Below, in pieces: positions 1-7,466 of a stretch of 64,000 bases of DNA. Location of the stretch: contig CAJXKL010000008.1 of assembly GCA_913055915.1 (NCBI GenBank), positions 1-64,000 on the forward strand, given 5' to 3'. The translations under genes were made by a program, and so were the position numbers. The notes beneath the pieces are model-generated. The model did not search any database. It had not been told where the DNA came from and saw nothing but the letters and a program-made list of their open reading frames with translations. The DNA is from an uncultured Candidatus Nemicrothrix sp. (GTDB lineage: Bacteria > Actinomycetota > Acidimicrobiia > Acidimicrobiales > MedAcidi-G1). The stretch's first letter is position 1. Each line of letters starts with the position of its first letter.

Positions 1-48
1 CCTCCTAACCATCTACGCTAACGACCTGAGCAGGCACTCAGAAAGACG

Positions 49-213
49 ATGGACATGAAGTGGTACCTCGGGCCTCTAGCGCTCGTAATGAAGGTTGTGC
101 AACAAGGATCGATGGCAGACGAGTTGAAGAAGTTGTCTGAGCTAAAGGATTCGGGGATCCTGACCGAGGCGGAGTTCGAGGAGCAGAAGGCGAAACTTCT
201 CGAAGCCGACTGA
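49..213 (+). CDS. Small SHOCT-domain protein
   Basis: A 54-residue reading frame ends with the short amphipathic SHOCT signature: DELKKLSELKDSGILTEAEF followed by EEQKAKLL. SHOCT is a roughly 30-residue helical hairpin usually found at the C-terminus of bacterial proteins and thought to mediate oligomerisation. The frame is closed upstream by a TAA at 19-21, so the gene starts inside the window. The first ATG (49) gives a hydrophobic lead of about 20 residues before the domain. An alternative ATG at 112, preceded by AAGGA, would give a 33-residue protein that is SHOCT alone. Function is unknown. It ends just before a strong hairpin shared with the convergent DUF2784 gene. Confidence 0.72.
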   Translation: MDMKWYLGPLALVMKVVQQGSMADELKKLSELKDSGILTEAEFEEQKAKLLEAD

Positions 214-278
214 AACACCAGTCGGCTCAGAACCCCCTGACTACCTGCGCGGATCTACACCTAGGGGTTCGTACCTCA

Positions 279-310
279 CCCCACCCCCCTCAGGGGGAGG
301 GGCTCATTTT
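279..310. terminator. Hairpin between convergent genes, terminator-like
   Basis: A 10-bp stem (279-288 with 293-302, one A-A mismatch) of C-rich and G-rich arms closes a 4-nt loop and is followed on the plus strand by CTCATTTT. It sits between the SHOCT gene and the end of the DUF2784 gene, overlapping the last codons of the latter. It fits a rho-independent terminator for the plus-strand gene. Confidence 0.6.
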
Positions 311-690
311 GACCTGAGGACAGCGTGCGGGTTCACCCTGTCGGCCGATTCGGTTCGCGAACCACGCCGCTGGAACCAGCCCAAGTAGGCAACGGTGACC
401 ACTGCGGCCACGGCCAGGCGCAGGACGGTCGTGAACTCCTCGGGGTAGACGACCTCCTCCAGGTAGCGGTCGATGAACCCGAAGTCGCCCGCTTCGTCCC
501 TCACCCGACGCTCGATGGAGGTGAGCGGGCAAGGAAATCCGACCAGGACGATCCCCAGAGCCCAAGCCACGGCGGCGAGGTGCGGGTAGATGGCCCTCCG
601 CCACCGCCAGGCCAGGAAGCCGCCAACAACGAGGTAGGCCAGATAGCCGAAGTGGGTGGCCATCACGACGTCAGCGAGTAGGCGCTCCAC
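304..690 (-). CDS. DUF2784 integral membrane protein
   Basis: 128 residues with about four hydrophobic segments (roughly residues 8-28, 35-52 and 95-113 are clearest). A central motif PCPLTSIE is followed by an acidic Gly-containing stretch and FIDRYLEEVVYP, which is the recognisable signature of the DUF2784 family of small bacterial membrane proteins. Function of the family is unknown. The GTG start at 690 is supported by a TACCGT box whose last base is 6 nt upstream (697-702 on the plus strand), predicting a leaderless transcript. The C-terminal tail of about 20 residues is hydrophilic. It is monocistronic and convergent with the SHOCT gene. Confidence 0.8.
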   Translation of the reverse strand: MERLLADVVMATHFGYLAYLVVGGFLAWRWRRAIYPHLAAVAWALGIVLVGFPCPLTSIERRVRDEAGDFGFIDRYLEEVVYPEEFTTVLRLAVAAVVTVAYLGWFQRRGSRTESADRVNPHAVLRSK

Positions 691-696
691 GACCAG

Positions 697-702
697 ACGG
701 TA
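697..702 (-). promoter_or_regulatory. -10 box of DUF2784 gene, leaderless type
   Basis: On the minus strand this reads TACCGT, and six nucleotides separate it from the GTG start. It matches the TANNNT-N6/7-start pattern seen repeatedly in this window. Confidence 0.5.
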
Positions 703-712
703 GCCCTAGAAG

Positions 713-722
713 TCTGAACTGG
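713..722 (+). repeat. Direct repeat copy 1 flanking integrase
   Basis: TCTGAACTGG lies just outside the 3' end of the integrase gene. The identical 10-mer recurs at 1993-2002, beyond the integrase start, in the same orientation. It may be an integrase arm site or a remnant of an attachment region. Confidence 0.4.
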
Positions 723-758
723 TTTGGCCGAACCGCATCTATGAGCGGGATGCGAGCA

Positions 759-1889
759 TCACCCTGACCTGAGAACGGCATCCAACCCGACCGCATGCGG
801 CACCGTCGGACGCACCGCACGCACGTAATGCCGCCGCGTCGTCGCCACACTCGAATGCCCCAACAGGTCCGCTACACACTCCAAATGGACACCCGCATCC
901 ACCAGCAAACTCCCCGCCGTACGACGCAGGTCATACAACGTCAGAACAGGTAGATCAGCGTCCTCGCAGAGGCGCCTCAGAGCCCTTCTCAAATTACGGT
1001 GACCGTGCGGAGTACCTGCACCCGTGTGGAACACCAGGTCTCGCCACACGCCCTCAGGGGGCGTCTCACAGCCCTCCGAATGTGCCCTCAGGGCATCCGA
1101 AACGAACGTCGGCATGTCCAACGAACGGGCACTCTGCGCCGTCTTCGGCGCACCCAAAAACACCCCGTCCGAACCCCGTCGCAGATAGTGGCGGACGTGC
1201 AGCACCCCAGGATCCGAGTCCAGGTCCACGCACGGCCATGTCAACGCCATGGCCTCCCCTGGGCGCAGTCCGACGCCGAGCATCACCGCCCACAAGGCAT
1301 GCAACCTGTCACCTGCAGACGCTTCCAACAGGCGTTGGGCCTGTGAGGCAGTCAGTGCGACGCCTGGCTTGTGGTCCAACTGTGCAGGGCAGGTGGACAG
1401 CTGAGCGGGGTTCCAGGTCAGCAGGCGGTTGCGTTGCGCCCACCTGTACGCCTGATCGAGCACGTTGCGCTGCATCACCACATACCGCCCCGACAGTCGC
1501 TCCGACTGGCAGGCCAGGAACCGCTCCAACTCATCGACACTGACGTCAACCGCACACCGTGCACCCAGCCCTGTTCTGAGGTGGCGTACACACAGCTCGT
1601 ACAGTTCGACGGTGGACACCGCCAACTGTCCTGCGTCCGCCTTGCGTCGAACCCAGTCCTGCCAGCCATCCAACAGGTCAGCCACCGTCACATCAGCCGA
1701 CAGGCTGAACAACGGCGTGCCCCGCTCGCCCAGGAACGCTTCGGCTTCGTCTCTTGTGGGGAAGGTGCGGCGTAGTCGCCGCCTTGTTCCGTCCGTTGTG
1801 GGCAGCGAGACCATCGCTACCCATCTGCGTCTTGCCTTGTCGTAGAAGATTGAGCCGTCTCCAAGACGTCTCGCCGTGCGCCGTGCCAT
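759..1889 (-). CDS. Tyrosine recombinase / phage-type integrase
   Basis: 376 residues from the ATG at 1889; a longer frame to 2006 exists, but its extra 39 residues look non-coding. An N-terminal arm-binding region (ARRLGDGSIFYDKARRRWVA) is followed by a core-binding SAM-like domain at about residues 65-150 and a catalytic domain from about 180. Catalytic boxes are visible: GLRPGEA (first Arg), YDLRRTAG (second Arg; the usual His of HxLR is Tyr, as in many actinophage integrases), LLGHSSVATT, and the nucleophile Tyr in RRHYVRA. Such enzymes integrate and excise mobile DNA, commonly at tRNA genes. The gene lies 138 bp from the 5' end of tRNA-Val and reads away from it. No other phage or plasmid gene is in the window, so this is an integrase remnant or the edge of an element extending left. 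Confidence 0.93.
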   Translation of the reverse strand: MARRTARRLGDGSIFYDKARRRWVAMVSLPTTDGTRRRLRRTFPTRDEAEAFLGERGTPLFSLSADVTVADLLDGWQDWVRRKADAGQLAVSTVELYELCVRHLRTGLGARCAVDVSVDELERFLACQSERLSGRYVVMQRNVLDQAYRWAQRNRLLTWNPAQLSTCPAQLDHKPGVALTASQAQRLLEASAGDRLHALWAVMLGVGLRPGEAMALTWPCVDLDSDPGVLHVRHYLRRGSDGVFLGAPKTAQSARSLDMPTFVSDALRAHSEGCETPPEGVWRDLVFHTGAGTPHGHRNLRRALRRLCEDADLPVLTLYDLRRTAGSLLVDAGVHLECVADLLGHSSVATTRRHYVRAVRPTVPHAVGLDAVLRSG

Positions 1890-1992
1890 CTGTCCAGTCC
1901 TTTGGTGTGCTCGCCAATTGCTCGCCACTTGGACGTCCAACCCGTGTACGGCACCAAATGGGTGCCGACGGGTTGTCCGCCCGAAAAGAACC

Positions 1993-2002
1993 TCTGAACT
2001 GG
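1993..2002 (+). repeat. Direct repeat copy 2 flanking integrase
   Basis: Second copy of TCTGAACTGG, between the integrase start and tRNA-Val, in the same orientation as the copy at 713-722. Confidence 0.4.
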
Positions 2003-2026
2003 ACAAACAGAGGGATTTGCTGACAG

Positions 2027-2100
2027 CAGCCGTTAGCTCAGTTGGCTAGAGCACCTGCATGACGCGCAGGGGGTCGGGGGTTCAAGTCCCTCACGGCCCA
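2027..2100 (+). tRNA. tRNA-Val (GAC), first two acceptor pairs mismatched
   Basis: The cloverleaf can be folded by hand. The D-arm is GCTC/GAGC (2036-2039, 2049-2052). The anticodon stem is CCTGC/GCAGG with loop ATGACGC and anticodon GAC at 2061-2063. The T-arm GGGGG/CCCTC encloses TTCAAGT. The acceptor 3' strand is ACGGCCC, then A73 and an encoded CCA at 2101-2103. The 3' acceptor strand predicts a 5' strand GGGCCGT, but the sequence reads CAGCCGT, so pairs 1-72 and 2-71 are C-C and A-C. The integrase gene lies on this 5' side. The tRNA may be functional but weakened, or its 5' end may have been replaced by integration. Confidence 0.85.
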
Positions 2101-2133
2101 CCACGGTGGCCGGTGCATTCGTCTGGCACCTGC

Positions 2134-2577
2134 TCAGAACACCCCGCCGGTGCGGAAGCCCACGCCTGCAACGACCATGAGCACCGCAACAACCGTGATG
2201 GCGATGATGTGGAACGCGAGCGGCCTGAGCGTTCCCTCATCAAGTCGGGGAATCAGGCGCAACCGTGCATGCACCGCCAGTGCCAGGGTGACTGCCAGCA
2301 GGATCAACTTGACGCCGATCGTGGTGGCGATCGGGGAACCGAACGAGAGCCACGCTCCGACATCGGGGATCAGGCGCCAAGCCAGCCAGATGCCCGTGAC
2401 GACCTGGATGAGGAGCGCCGGCAGGCCGACACGCTCATAGACGGATTCGAAGTCGTGGACGATTCTCGGGTCTTCCGCCCGGAGTGCCTTCGGAAGGATG
2501 CTCAGCGACAGCACCAGGTGGCCCCCGGCCCACACGGTGGCGGCAAGGACGTGGACGGTCAACATGAAGCGGGTCAT
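2134..2577 (-). CDS. CopD-like four-helix membrane protein
   Basis: 147 residues with four hydrophobic helices (about 5-25, 50-70, 83-102 and 122-142). The opening FMLTVHVLAATVWAGGHLVL carries the His and Trp-x-Gly-Gly pattern typical of the CopD/DUF2269-type copper-resistance and cytochrome-like membrane family. A second conserved region is VHARLRLIPRL. These proteins are proposed to handle copper or haem at the membrane, but family members differ in role. The ATG at 2577 overlaps the stop of the upstream hydroxyacid dehydrogenase as ATGA, so it is the last gene of a six-gene operon. A mechanistic link to the metabolic genes is not evident. Confidence 0.72.
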   Translation of the reverse strand: MTRFMLTVHVLAATVWAGGHLVLSLSILPKALRAEDPRIVHDFESVYERVGLPALLIQVVTGIWLAWRLIPDVGAWLSFGSPIATTIGVKLILLAVTLALAVHARLRLIPRLDEGTLRPLAFHIIAITVVAVLMVVAGVGFRTGGVF

Positions 2578-3581
2578 GCGATCCTGTCCAGCATGTCCTC
2601 GGTTATTTCGTAGATGGCCGGTTCGCCTGCGAAGAACCGCCGAAGGTCCTCAACCGCTGTCTCGCCCATTCGGGTGCAGTTCTGGATGCAGCCGGCGATG
2701 TGGGGTGTAACCGCCACGTTGTCGAGGCTGCGGAGTGGGCTGTTAGGCGCCGGAGGCTCTGGATCGGTCACATCCAGGAAGGCGAAGAGTCGCCCGGTCT
2801 CCAATTCGACGGCGAGGGCGTCCTCGTCGATGAGGCCTCCCCGCGCCGTGTTGATGAGCAACGCACCGTCGCGCATTGACGGCAGGTTGTGGGAACCGAT
2901 CATGTGGCGGGTGTGCTCATTCTCGGGGCAGTGCAGCGACACCACGTTGGAACGCTCCATCAACTCATCCAGGTCAACGAGCGACACCCCGAGCGACTGG
3001 GCCTTGTCGGTGTCGAGGAACGGATCAGATACCAGAACCTCGCAGTCGAAGGGGGCCAGCAACTCGATCACGTGGCGGCCCACGTTGCTGGCACCGACCA
3101 GGCCGATGGTCGCACCGGTCATCTCACCAGGCTTCCAGTCGTCCCAGTTGGGGCTGTCTCGCCACCCTCCCTCACTTACATGTTGGGCAAGGGGCCAGAT
3201 GCTCTTACGTCCCACGATCATCAACCCAAGCGTGGTCTCGGCGACGTCCCTTGCCAGCATCACGCCGGCACTGGTGAGGCGGATACCCCTCGGCCAGAAG
3301 CCGTCAGAGATGAACCGCTTGACGCTGCTGCCCATGTGGGCCATGGCCCTCAGGCCGGGAGCCGCAGCCAGGACACCAGCGTCCAGTTGTGCCACCCCCC
3401 AACTGGTGATGCAGGCATCAGCGCCAGCCAGCACGACCTTGAGTTGACCCCTGTCGGCGGGCTCGGGGCCGTCGTGGTGGACGACCTCGGCGAAGCCATC
3501 CAGGGATTCCCAGGCTCCTTCGCTGAACATCCGCTCGTAGTGGGACCTGCCGATCGTCACGGCAACAACCGGTCGGTTCAT
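2574..3581 (-). CDS. D-isomer-specific 2-hydroxyacid dehydrogenase
   Basis: 335 residues, the usual length for the family. It interconverts 2-oxo acids and D-2-hydroxy acids with NAD(P)H. The nucleotide-binding Rossmann motif GLVGASNVGRHV is at about residues 150-160. The catalytic triad is visible as Arg in NTARGGLID, Glu in DVTDPEPP and His in VTPHIAG. The ATG at 3581 overlaps the stop of the upstream sugar kinase as ATGA; an in-frame extension to 3668 lies inside that kinase gene and is rejected. Because it is translationally coupled to a kinase and an aldolase, it probably processes an oxo- or hydroxy-acid produced by that pathway. The substrate cannot be read from the sequence. Confidence 0.9.
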   Translation of the reverse strand: MNRPVVAVTIGRSHYERMFSEGAWESLDGFAEVVHHDGPEPADRGQLKVVLAGADACITSWGVAQLDAGVLAAAPGLRAMAHMGSSVKRFISDGFWPRGIRLTSAGVMLARDVAETTLGLMIVGRKSIWPLAQHVSEGGWRDSPNWDDWKPGEMTGATIGLVGASNVGRHVIELLAPFDCEVLVSDPFLDTDKAQSLGVSLVDLDELMERSNVVSLHCPENEHTRHMIGSHNLPSMRDGALLINTARGGLIDEDALAVELETGRLFAFLDVTDPEPPAPNSPLRSLDNVAVTPHIAGCIQNCTRMGETAVEDLRRFFAGEPAIYEITEDMLDRIA

Positions 3582-4771
3582 TTGGTTTCGTCTCCTCGGG
3601 CTGGAGCTGTCAATTGAGGCCATCCGATTGCGGTCGCTGCAATACGGGCAGCGCCCATGCCGGGCCAACTCAGGTCGCTAAAGGCCTCAACGGGTAGGCC
3701 CGCACCGTCGCAAAGTAGTGCTACCAGCCGGTTGTCCCTCGTGCCACCACCGATGACCCTGATGCCTGTCAAATCGTCGAGGGCGGTGATCGACCGGATC
3801 GCCGAGCACACCGAGTTGACAGCGATCGGAAGAGCTTCCTCGTCGTCGGCCAGGCCCACTCCGAGGCCGCCCAGGTTCGTTGAGGCCAACCACCTGCCTG
3901 TAAGCGCATGTGGGCCCAGGTTCATGTTGGTCGGCAACCCTGCGACGTCGCCGCTCATGGTGACCGTGGTCAGCACCCATGCAGTTCCCGCCGAGAGCAG
4001 GATCACACCCGGCTCGGTCACGCCGAGGGCCAGGGCGGCACAGGTCTGGTCGTGGCCACCGACGAACACAGGCAGCCCCGGGTTGAGGTCTAGCAGGTCA
4101 CCAGCGGCAGGTGTCAGGCCTCCCAGCTGCTCGCTGGTCCCGACGATGGGGGAGAGCTGAGTCGATTCAACCCCCGCCATGGAGAGCAGGTCATCGCTCC
4201 ATCCTGAGGTCGCCACGTCCATCAGCTGCATTCCCGATGCGTTTGACGGGTTTGTCAGCCAGTTTCCGGTGAGGAGGTGGCCAACGGCATCGTCGACCGA
4301 TGCGAAACGCTCAGCAGCCCCGAAAAGGTCGGGTTTGTCCGTTCGCAGCCAGACGATCGTGGCGAGGCCCTGGCCGGGGCCTGCATGCCAACCGCTGAGA
4401 GCCCGAACACTGCGGTGCCGCTCATCGGACCATGAATTGACGGTCTGAGCCGAGCGTGAGTCCATCCATGTGACCACCGGACCACAGGGCTTGTTGTCGC
4501 TCCCGACCGGGCACACCGAACCGCTCTGGGCGGCCATCGAGATCCCCGACACGGCGATGTCGTCGTCCGATGACCGTGTGGCACGTCGAACAGAAGTGAC
4601 GACCGCATCCCAGATCTCTGACAGATCCTGTTCGGCACCTCCGGTTTCAGGCGAGCGGGTCGCGATCAGGTCGGAACTACCTGATCCGACCACTGATCCG
4701 GTCCTGTCAACCAGGAGCGCCTTGACGGTCGTGGTGCCGACGTCGAGCCCCAGCACCGCCTCTATGGCCAC
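3578..4771 (-). CDS. FGGY-family carbohydrate kinase
   Basis: 397 residues from a GTG at 4771, somewhat shorter than typical FGGY kinases (about 480-520). The N-terminal phosphate-binding loop LGLDVGTTTVKALLVD, the substrate-domain segment GPVVTWMDSRSA, the VGGHDQTCAALALG motif and the nucleotide-binding GGGTRDNRLVALLCDGAGLPVE are all present, so both actin-like lobes are intact. The protein phosphorylates a sugar, polyol or related hydroxyketone with ATP. It lies 11 bp after the aldolase and overlaps the dehydrogenase. This is the same pairing of FGGY kinase and DeoC/LsrF-type aldolase seen in AI-2 (lsr) loci, but no Lsr transporter is here. A longer in-frame extension upstream only shadows the aldolase gene. 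Confidence 0.9.
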   Translation of the reverse strand: MAIEAVLGLDVGTTTVKALLVDRTGSVVGSGSSDLIATRSPETGGAEQDLSEIWDAVVTSVRRATRSSDDDIAVSGISMAAQSGSVCPVGSDNKPCGPVVTWMDSRSAQTVNSWSDERHRSVRALSGWHAGPGQGLATIVWLRTDKPDLFGAAERFASVDDAVGHLLTGNWLTNPSNASGMQLMDVATSGWSDDLLSMAGVESTQLSPIVGTSEQLGGLTPAAGDLLDLNPGLPVFVGGHDQTCAALALGVTEPGVILLSAGTAWVLTTVTMSGDVAGLPTNMNLGPHALTGRWLASTNLGGLGVGLADDEEALPIAVNSVCSAIRSITALDDLTGIRVIGGGTRDNRLVALLCDGAGLPVEAFSDLSWPGMGAARIAATAIGWPQLTAPARGDETK

Positions 4772-4782
4772 TGTCAGACCAG

Positions 4783-5562
4783 TCAGCCGTTGAGGACTGC
4801 CAGCGCCTGATCTACCGAGGCGTCGTCGTGGACCAGGGTCACTATCGCCGCTGTCATGGCGGTCGGGTCTGGCGCCTGGAAGACGTTGCGCCCGATAGCG
4901 ACACCGGCGGCCCCAGAGTCCAGAGCGGAGCGGATGTCTGTGAGCATTGCGGCCTCGGAGGTCTTGGACCCGCCCAGGATCACCACCGGAACGAACGTGG
5001 AAGACGTGACCCTGGCGTAGTCCGCGCAGTAGGGGGCCTTGATGAAGTCGGCTCCCAGTTCCGCTCCCAGCCTGGCGGCAAAGGCGACCGCGTCGGTGCC
5101 ACGCATTTCGGGTGGGCTGTCGAAGCCGCCAGGGACCATCTCGGCCAGCATCGGAATGCCCAGTGCGTGGGCAGCCGAGGCGGTGCGGGCAAGGTTGTCG
5201 AGGGTCATGTCCTCCTTGTCTGAACCGGGGAGGGCGGTGACTACGAGGGCGTCGGCGCCGACACGCAGAGCATCCTCGGGGCCGAAGAACGCACCCGTTG
5301 AACCGGTACTGGGTGAACCCAGGTTGGAAGAGGCACCATCGCTGCGGAGGATCAGGCCAACGCCGTCCAATGCCTCGGCGAAGTTCCGTGCGATCCCGTA
5401 GGAGGTCAGGATGGTGTCGGCCCCGCCAGCCACTACCGACGAGATGGTGGAGGCCGGCTGTTCGAAGCCGGGGCACGGTCCGTCGATCAGGCCATGGTCC
5501 AGAGCGATGATCACGGTCCTGCCGTCGTCGCCGAAGATCCGGGCGAGTCGCTCATTGGTCAT
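4783..5562 (-). CDS. Class I Lys-dependent aldolase, DeoC/FbaB/LsrF family
   Basis: 259 residues. Early [10 protein letters not shown] (Asp22) and the Schiff-base lysine in ADFIKAPYC (Lys175), followed by the phosphate-binding ILGGSK and [10 protein letters not shown] loops, are the hallmarks of the archaeal-type class I fructose-bisphosphate aldolase / LsrF / ADH-synthase family. It forms or cleaves a C-C bond through a lysine imine, usually on a phosphorylated ketose. The ATG at 5562 overlaps the previous stop as ATGA, and the FGGY kinase follows 11 bp downstream, suggesting kinase-then-aldolase action on one substrate. Fructose 1,6-bisphosphate aldolase is possible, but the operon context favours a specialised ketose phosphate. 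Confidence 0.88.
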   Translation of the reverse strand: MTNERLARIFGDDGRTVIIALDHGLIDGPCPGFEQPASTISSVVAGGADTILTSYGIARNFAEALDGVGLILRSDGASSNLGSPSTGSTGAFFGPEDALRVGADALVVTALPGSDKEDMTLDNLARTASAAHALGIPMLAEMVPGGFDSPPEMRGTDAVAFAARLGAELGADFIKAPYCADYARVTSSTFVPVVILGGSKTSEAAMLTDIRSALDSGAAGVAIGRNVFQAPDPTAMTAAIVTLVHDDASVDQALAVLNG

Positions 5563-6554
5563 CTCTGGTCTCCTGTCGCGGTGCCGACTGCACCGGTAGT
5601 GATCTGGTAGGTCTCGTTGATCAGCCTCAGGTTCTCGCCGAGGTCTGGTGACAGCACATCCACGAGCACGTTGTCCAGGTCGTGTGTATCGGCCAACGTA
5701 GCGAGTTGCCCGGCGCACTCCGCCGGCGTGCCGGCCACCTGGTAGCGGCGGAGCAGGTCATCGGTGACGAGGTGGCTGATCAGGCCCGGACGGTTGGTTG
5801 ACGCTGCCTCTGTTACAAGGCTGATCTGGTCATCGTGGAGGCCCAGGGACCCGAGCACCCTCGGCGGCGAGTCCATGAGCACGAACGGCAGGGTGCGGCG
5901 CTGGTCGGCAAGCATCTCAGGCTGGTAGCAGATGCGCCCCAGATAGGTCTTCGAGGGTGCTGCCCGCCCGGTCGACGATGCGCTGGTATCGGCTATCTGG
6001 ATTGCACCACCGAGATCCGGCTTCACGGTCAGGATGAGGCCATCGGCACTACGGCCGGCAAGGTCCAGCATCATCGGCCCCCGACAGGCCAGCCAGACCG
6101 GGATCTGCTGTGGCCCCAGGCCCAACTGGGCTGCATCCAGGCTGAACACGGAACCTGACCAGGTCACCGGTTCGCCATTCCACAGTGAGCGCATCACATG
6201 AATGGCTTCCGATACGACCAGGTAGGGCCGCTCCCTCGGAATGCCCATCGGGGACAGAACCATTGATCCGCCGGCCAGCATGGTGACCAGCGCCCTGCCG
6301 TCAGAGACCGTGTTGAGCGTCGCCAGGGCGGCGGCGGTCACAGCCGGGTGGCGTGTGTAGCCATTGGTCATCGCCCCTAGGCGGATTGTCGAGGTCTCGG
6401 CAGCGACCAGGGCCAGGCAGGCGTACACGTCCACCTCGAAGCCCTCGTCGGCAAGGAAGAAGTACTCGTATCCGATGGCCTCGGCCTCCCTGGCCAGCAC
6501 CACCAGATCGGCGGGAGCGATCGGTGGAACCACATGGATTCCTGCAGCGACCAT
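5559..6554 (-). CDS. Luciferase-like (LLM) flavin/F420-dependent oxidoreductase
   Basis: 331 residues of the bacterial luciferase-like TIM-barrel superfamily. Features include an N-terminal AREAEAIGYEYFFLADEG, then IRLGAMTNGYTRHPAVTAAALATLN, VTMLAGGS and PVWLACRGPMMLDLAGRSADG, the usual order in F420-dependent methylene-H4MPT-reductase-like enzymes. Members use F420H2/F420 or FMNH2 for hydride transfer or monooxygenation. The ATG at 6554 follows the SDR stop directly, and the gene overlaps the aldolase by 4 bp, so it belongs to the six-gene operon. F420 use is inferred from the actinobacterial context only; no cofactor gene is nearby. It could equally be an FMN-dependent monooxygenase cleaving C-S or C-C bonds. 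Confidence 0.87.
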   Translation of the reverse strand: MVAAGIHVVPPIAPADLVVLAREAEAIGYEYFFLADEGFEVDVYACLALVAAETSTIRLGAMTNGYTRHPAVTAAALATLNTVSDGRALVTMLAGGSMVLSPMGIPRERPYLVVSEAIHVMRSLWNGEPVTWSGSVFSLDAAQLGLGPQQIPVWLACRGPMMLDLAGRSADGLILTVKPDLGGAIQIADTSASSTGRAAPSKTYLGRICYQPEMLADQRRTLPFVLMDSPPRVLGSLGLHDDQISLVTEAASTNRPGLISHLVTDDLLRRYQVAGTPAECAGQLATLADTHDLDNVLVDVLSPDLGENLRLINETYQITTGAVGTATGDQR

Positions 6555-6560
6555 CGGGGT

Positions 6561-7313
6561 TCAGCCGTGGTCCTTCTGCCTGTGTCCGTAGCGCTGGCCG
6601 GCATCGACCGTGATGACCTCGCCGGTGATGTAGTCGGCCTCGGCCATGAAGCGGACGGCATGGGCCATCTCCCCAGGTGTGCCCCAGCGGCCCAGCAGCG
6701 TGGACTGTGCGGTTCTCTCGTATTTCTCGTCGCTGTAGTCGACCGGGCGCAGGGCTGGTCCGAACACCACGGCGTTGGCCCGAACGGTTGGCGCCAACTC
6801 CAGTGCCAGTTGGCGTGTCAGCGTGAGGATTGCCGCCTTGCCGACAGCGTGAGCGGTAAAGGCCGGCCAAGGTTCGAATGCGGAGAGGTCGCCGATCCCG
6901 ATGATTACACCGCGGCCGTGTTCAAGCATGAGCGGGGCTACCCGGTTGGCGCAGTTGAACGAACCGTGGACCAGGATGTCGATGCACCTGCGCCATATGG
7001 TCAGGTCATCGGTCGGAACCGGATCCGACAGAAACACCGATGCGTTGTTGACCAACACGTCGACGGTTCCGAACCGCTCCGCTGCCGCATCGACCATTGC
7101 CACGACCTGGTCGTCGTCGCTCACATCCGCCTGGAAGGTCATGCCCTCGACGCCGAGCGCCGTCACCTCTTCGAGGGTGCTCCTCGCCCCGTCGACCGAT
7201 GAGTTGTAGTTGATGACCACGTTGGCGCCGGCCTCGGCGAATGCGACCGTGATACCGCGGCCGACCCGCTTGGCTCCGCCGGTGACCAGCACCGTCTTTC
7301 CGTTCAGATCCAT
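6561..7313 (-). CDS. Short-chain dehydrogenase/reductase with altered active site
   Basis: 250 residues of SDR fold: TGGAKRVGRG cofactor loop (11-20), NNAS (89-92), and the C-terminal ITGEVITVDAGQRYG. The sequence resembles pteridine-reductase-like SDRs (VNNASVFLSDP). The catalytic YxxxK appears as HAVGK (His155, Lys159), so the general-acid Tyr is His. The activity may be changed or lost. The ATG at 7313 has a good ribosome site (AGGGAGAAGC) and opens the operon running down to the CopD-like gene; an upstream in-frame ATG at 7373 lacks support. An intergenic gap of about 150 bp separates it from the XRE-cupin gene, leaving room for its own promoter. Confidence 0.88.
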   Translation of the reverse strand: MDLNGKTVLVTGGAKRVGRGITVAFAEAGANVVINYNSSVDGARSTLEEVTALGVEGMTFQADVSDDDQVVAMVDAAAERFGTVDVLVNNASVFLSDPVPTDDLTIWRRCIDILVHGSFNCANRVAPLMLEHGRGVIIGIGDLSAFEPWPAFTAHAVGKAAILTLTRQLALELAPTVRANAVVFGPALRPVDYSDEKYERTAQSTLLGRWGTPGEMAHAVRFMAEADYITGEVITVDAGQRYGHRQKDHG

Positions 7314-7466
7314 GCTTCTCCCTTGGTTTGTCCCCTGCCGGTGGTGCCTTCCCGGTTGGCGCCGGGCGGTCAACGCCTGGCCGGGACCCCGCCTGTGGGC
7401 TCCATCATCGCAGCACCAGCGTCAAACCTGCCAAGCCTGACGGGCTCTGAAGGATGCGGGCTGTGG

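Noticed and set aside
1-2103. Prophage or integrative element
   Set aside because: Only an integrase and tRNA are present, with no structural, replication or transfer genes, and no second att site is visible, so the borders cannot be drawn.
4772-5476. N-terminal extension of the FGGY kinase to 632 residues
   Set aside because: The extra 235 residues are Arg/Pro/His-rich and overlap the aldolase gene in another frame; the kinase proper begins at GTG 4771.
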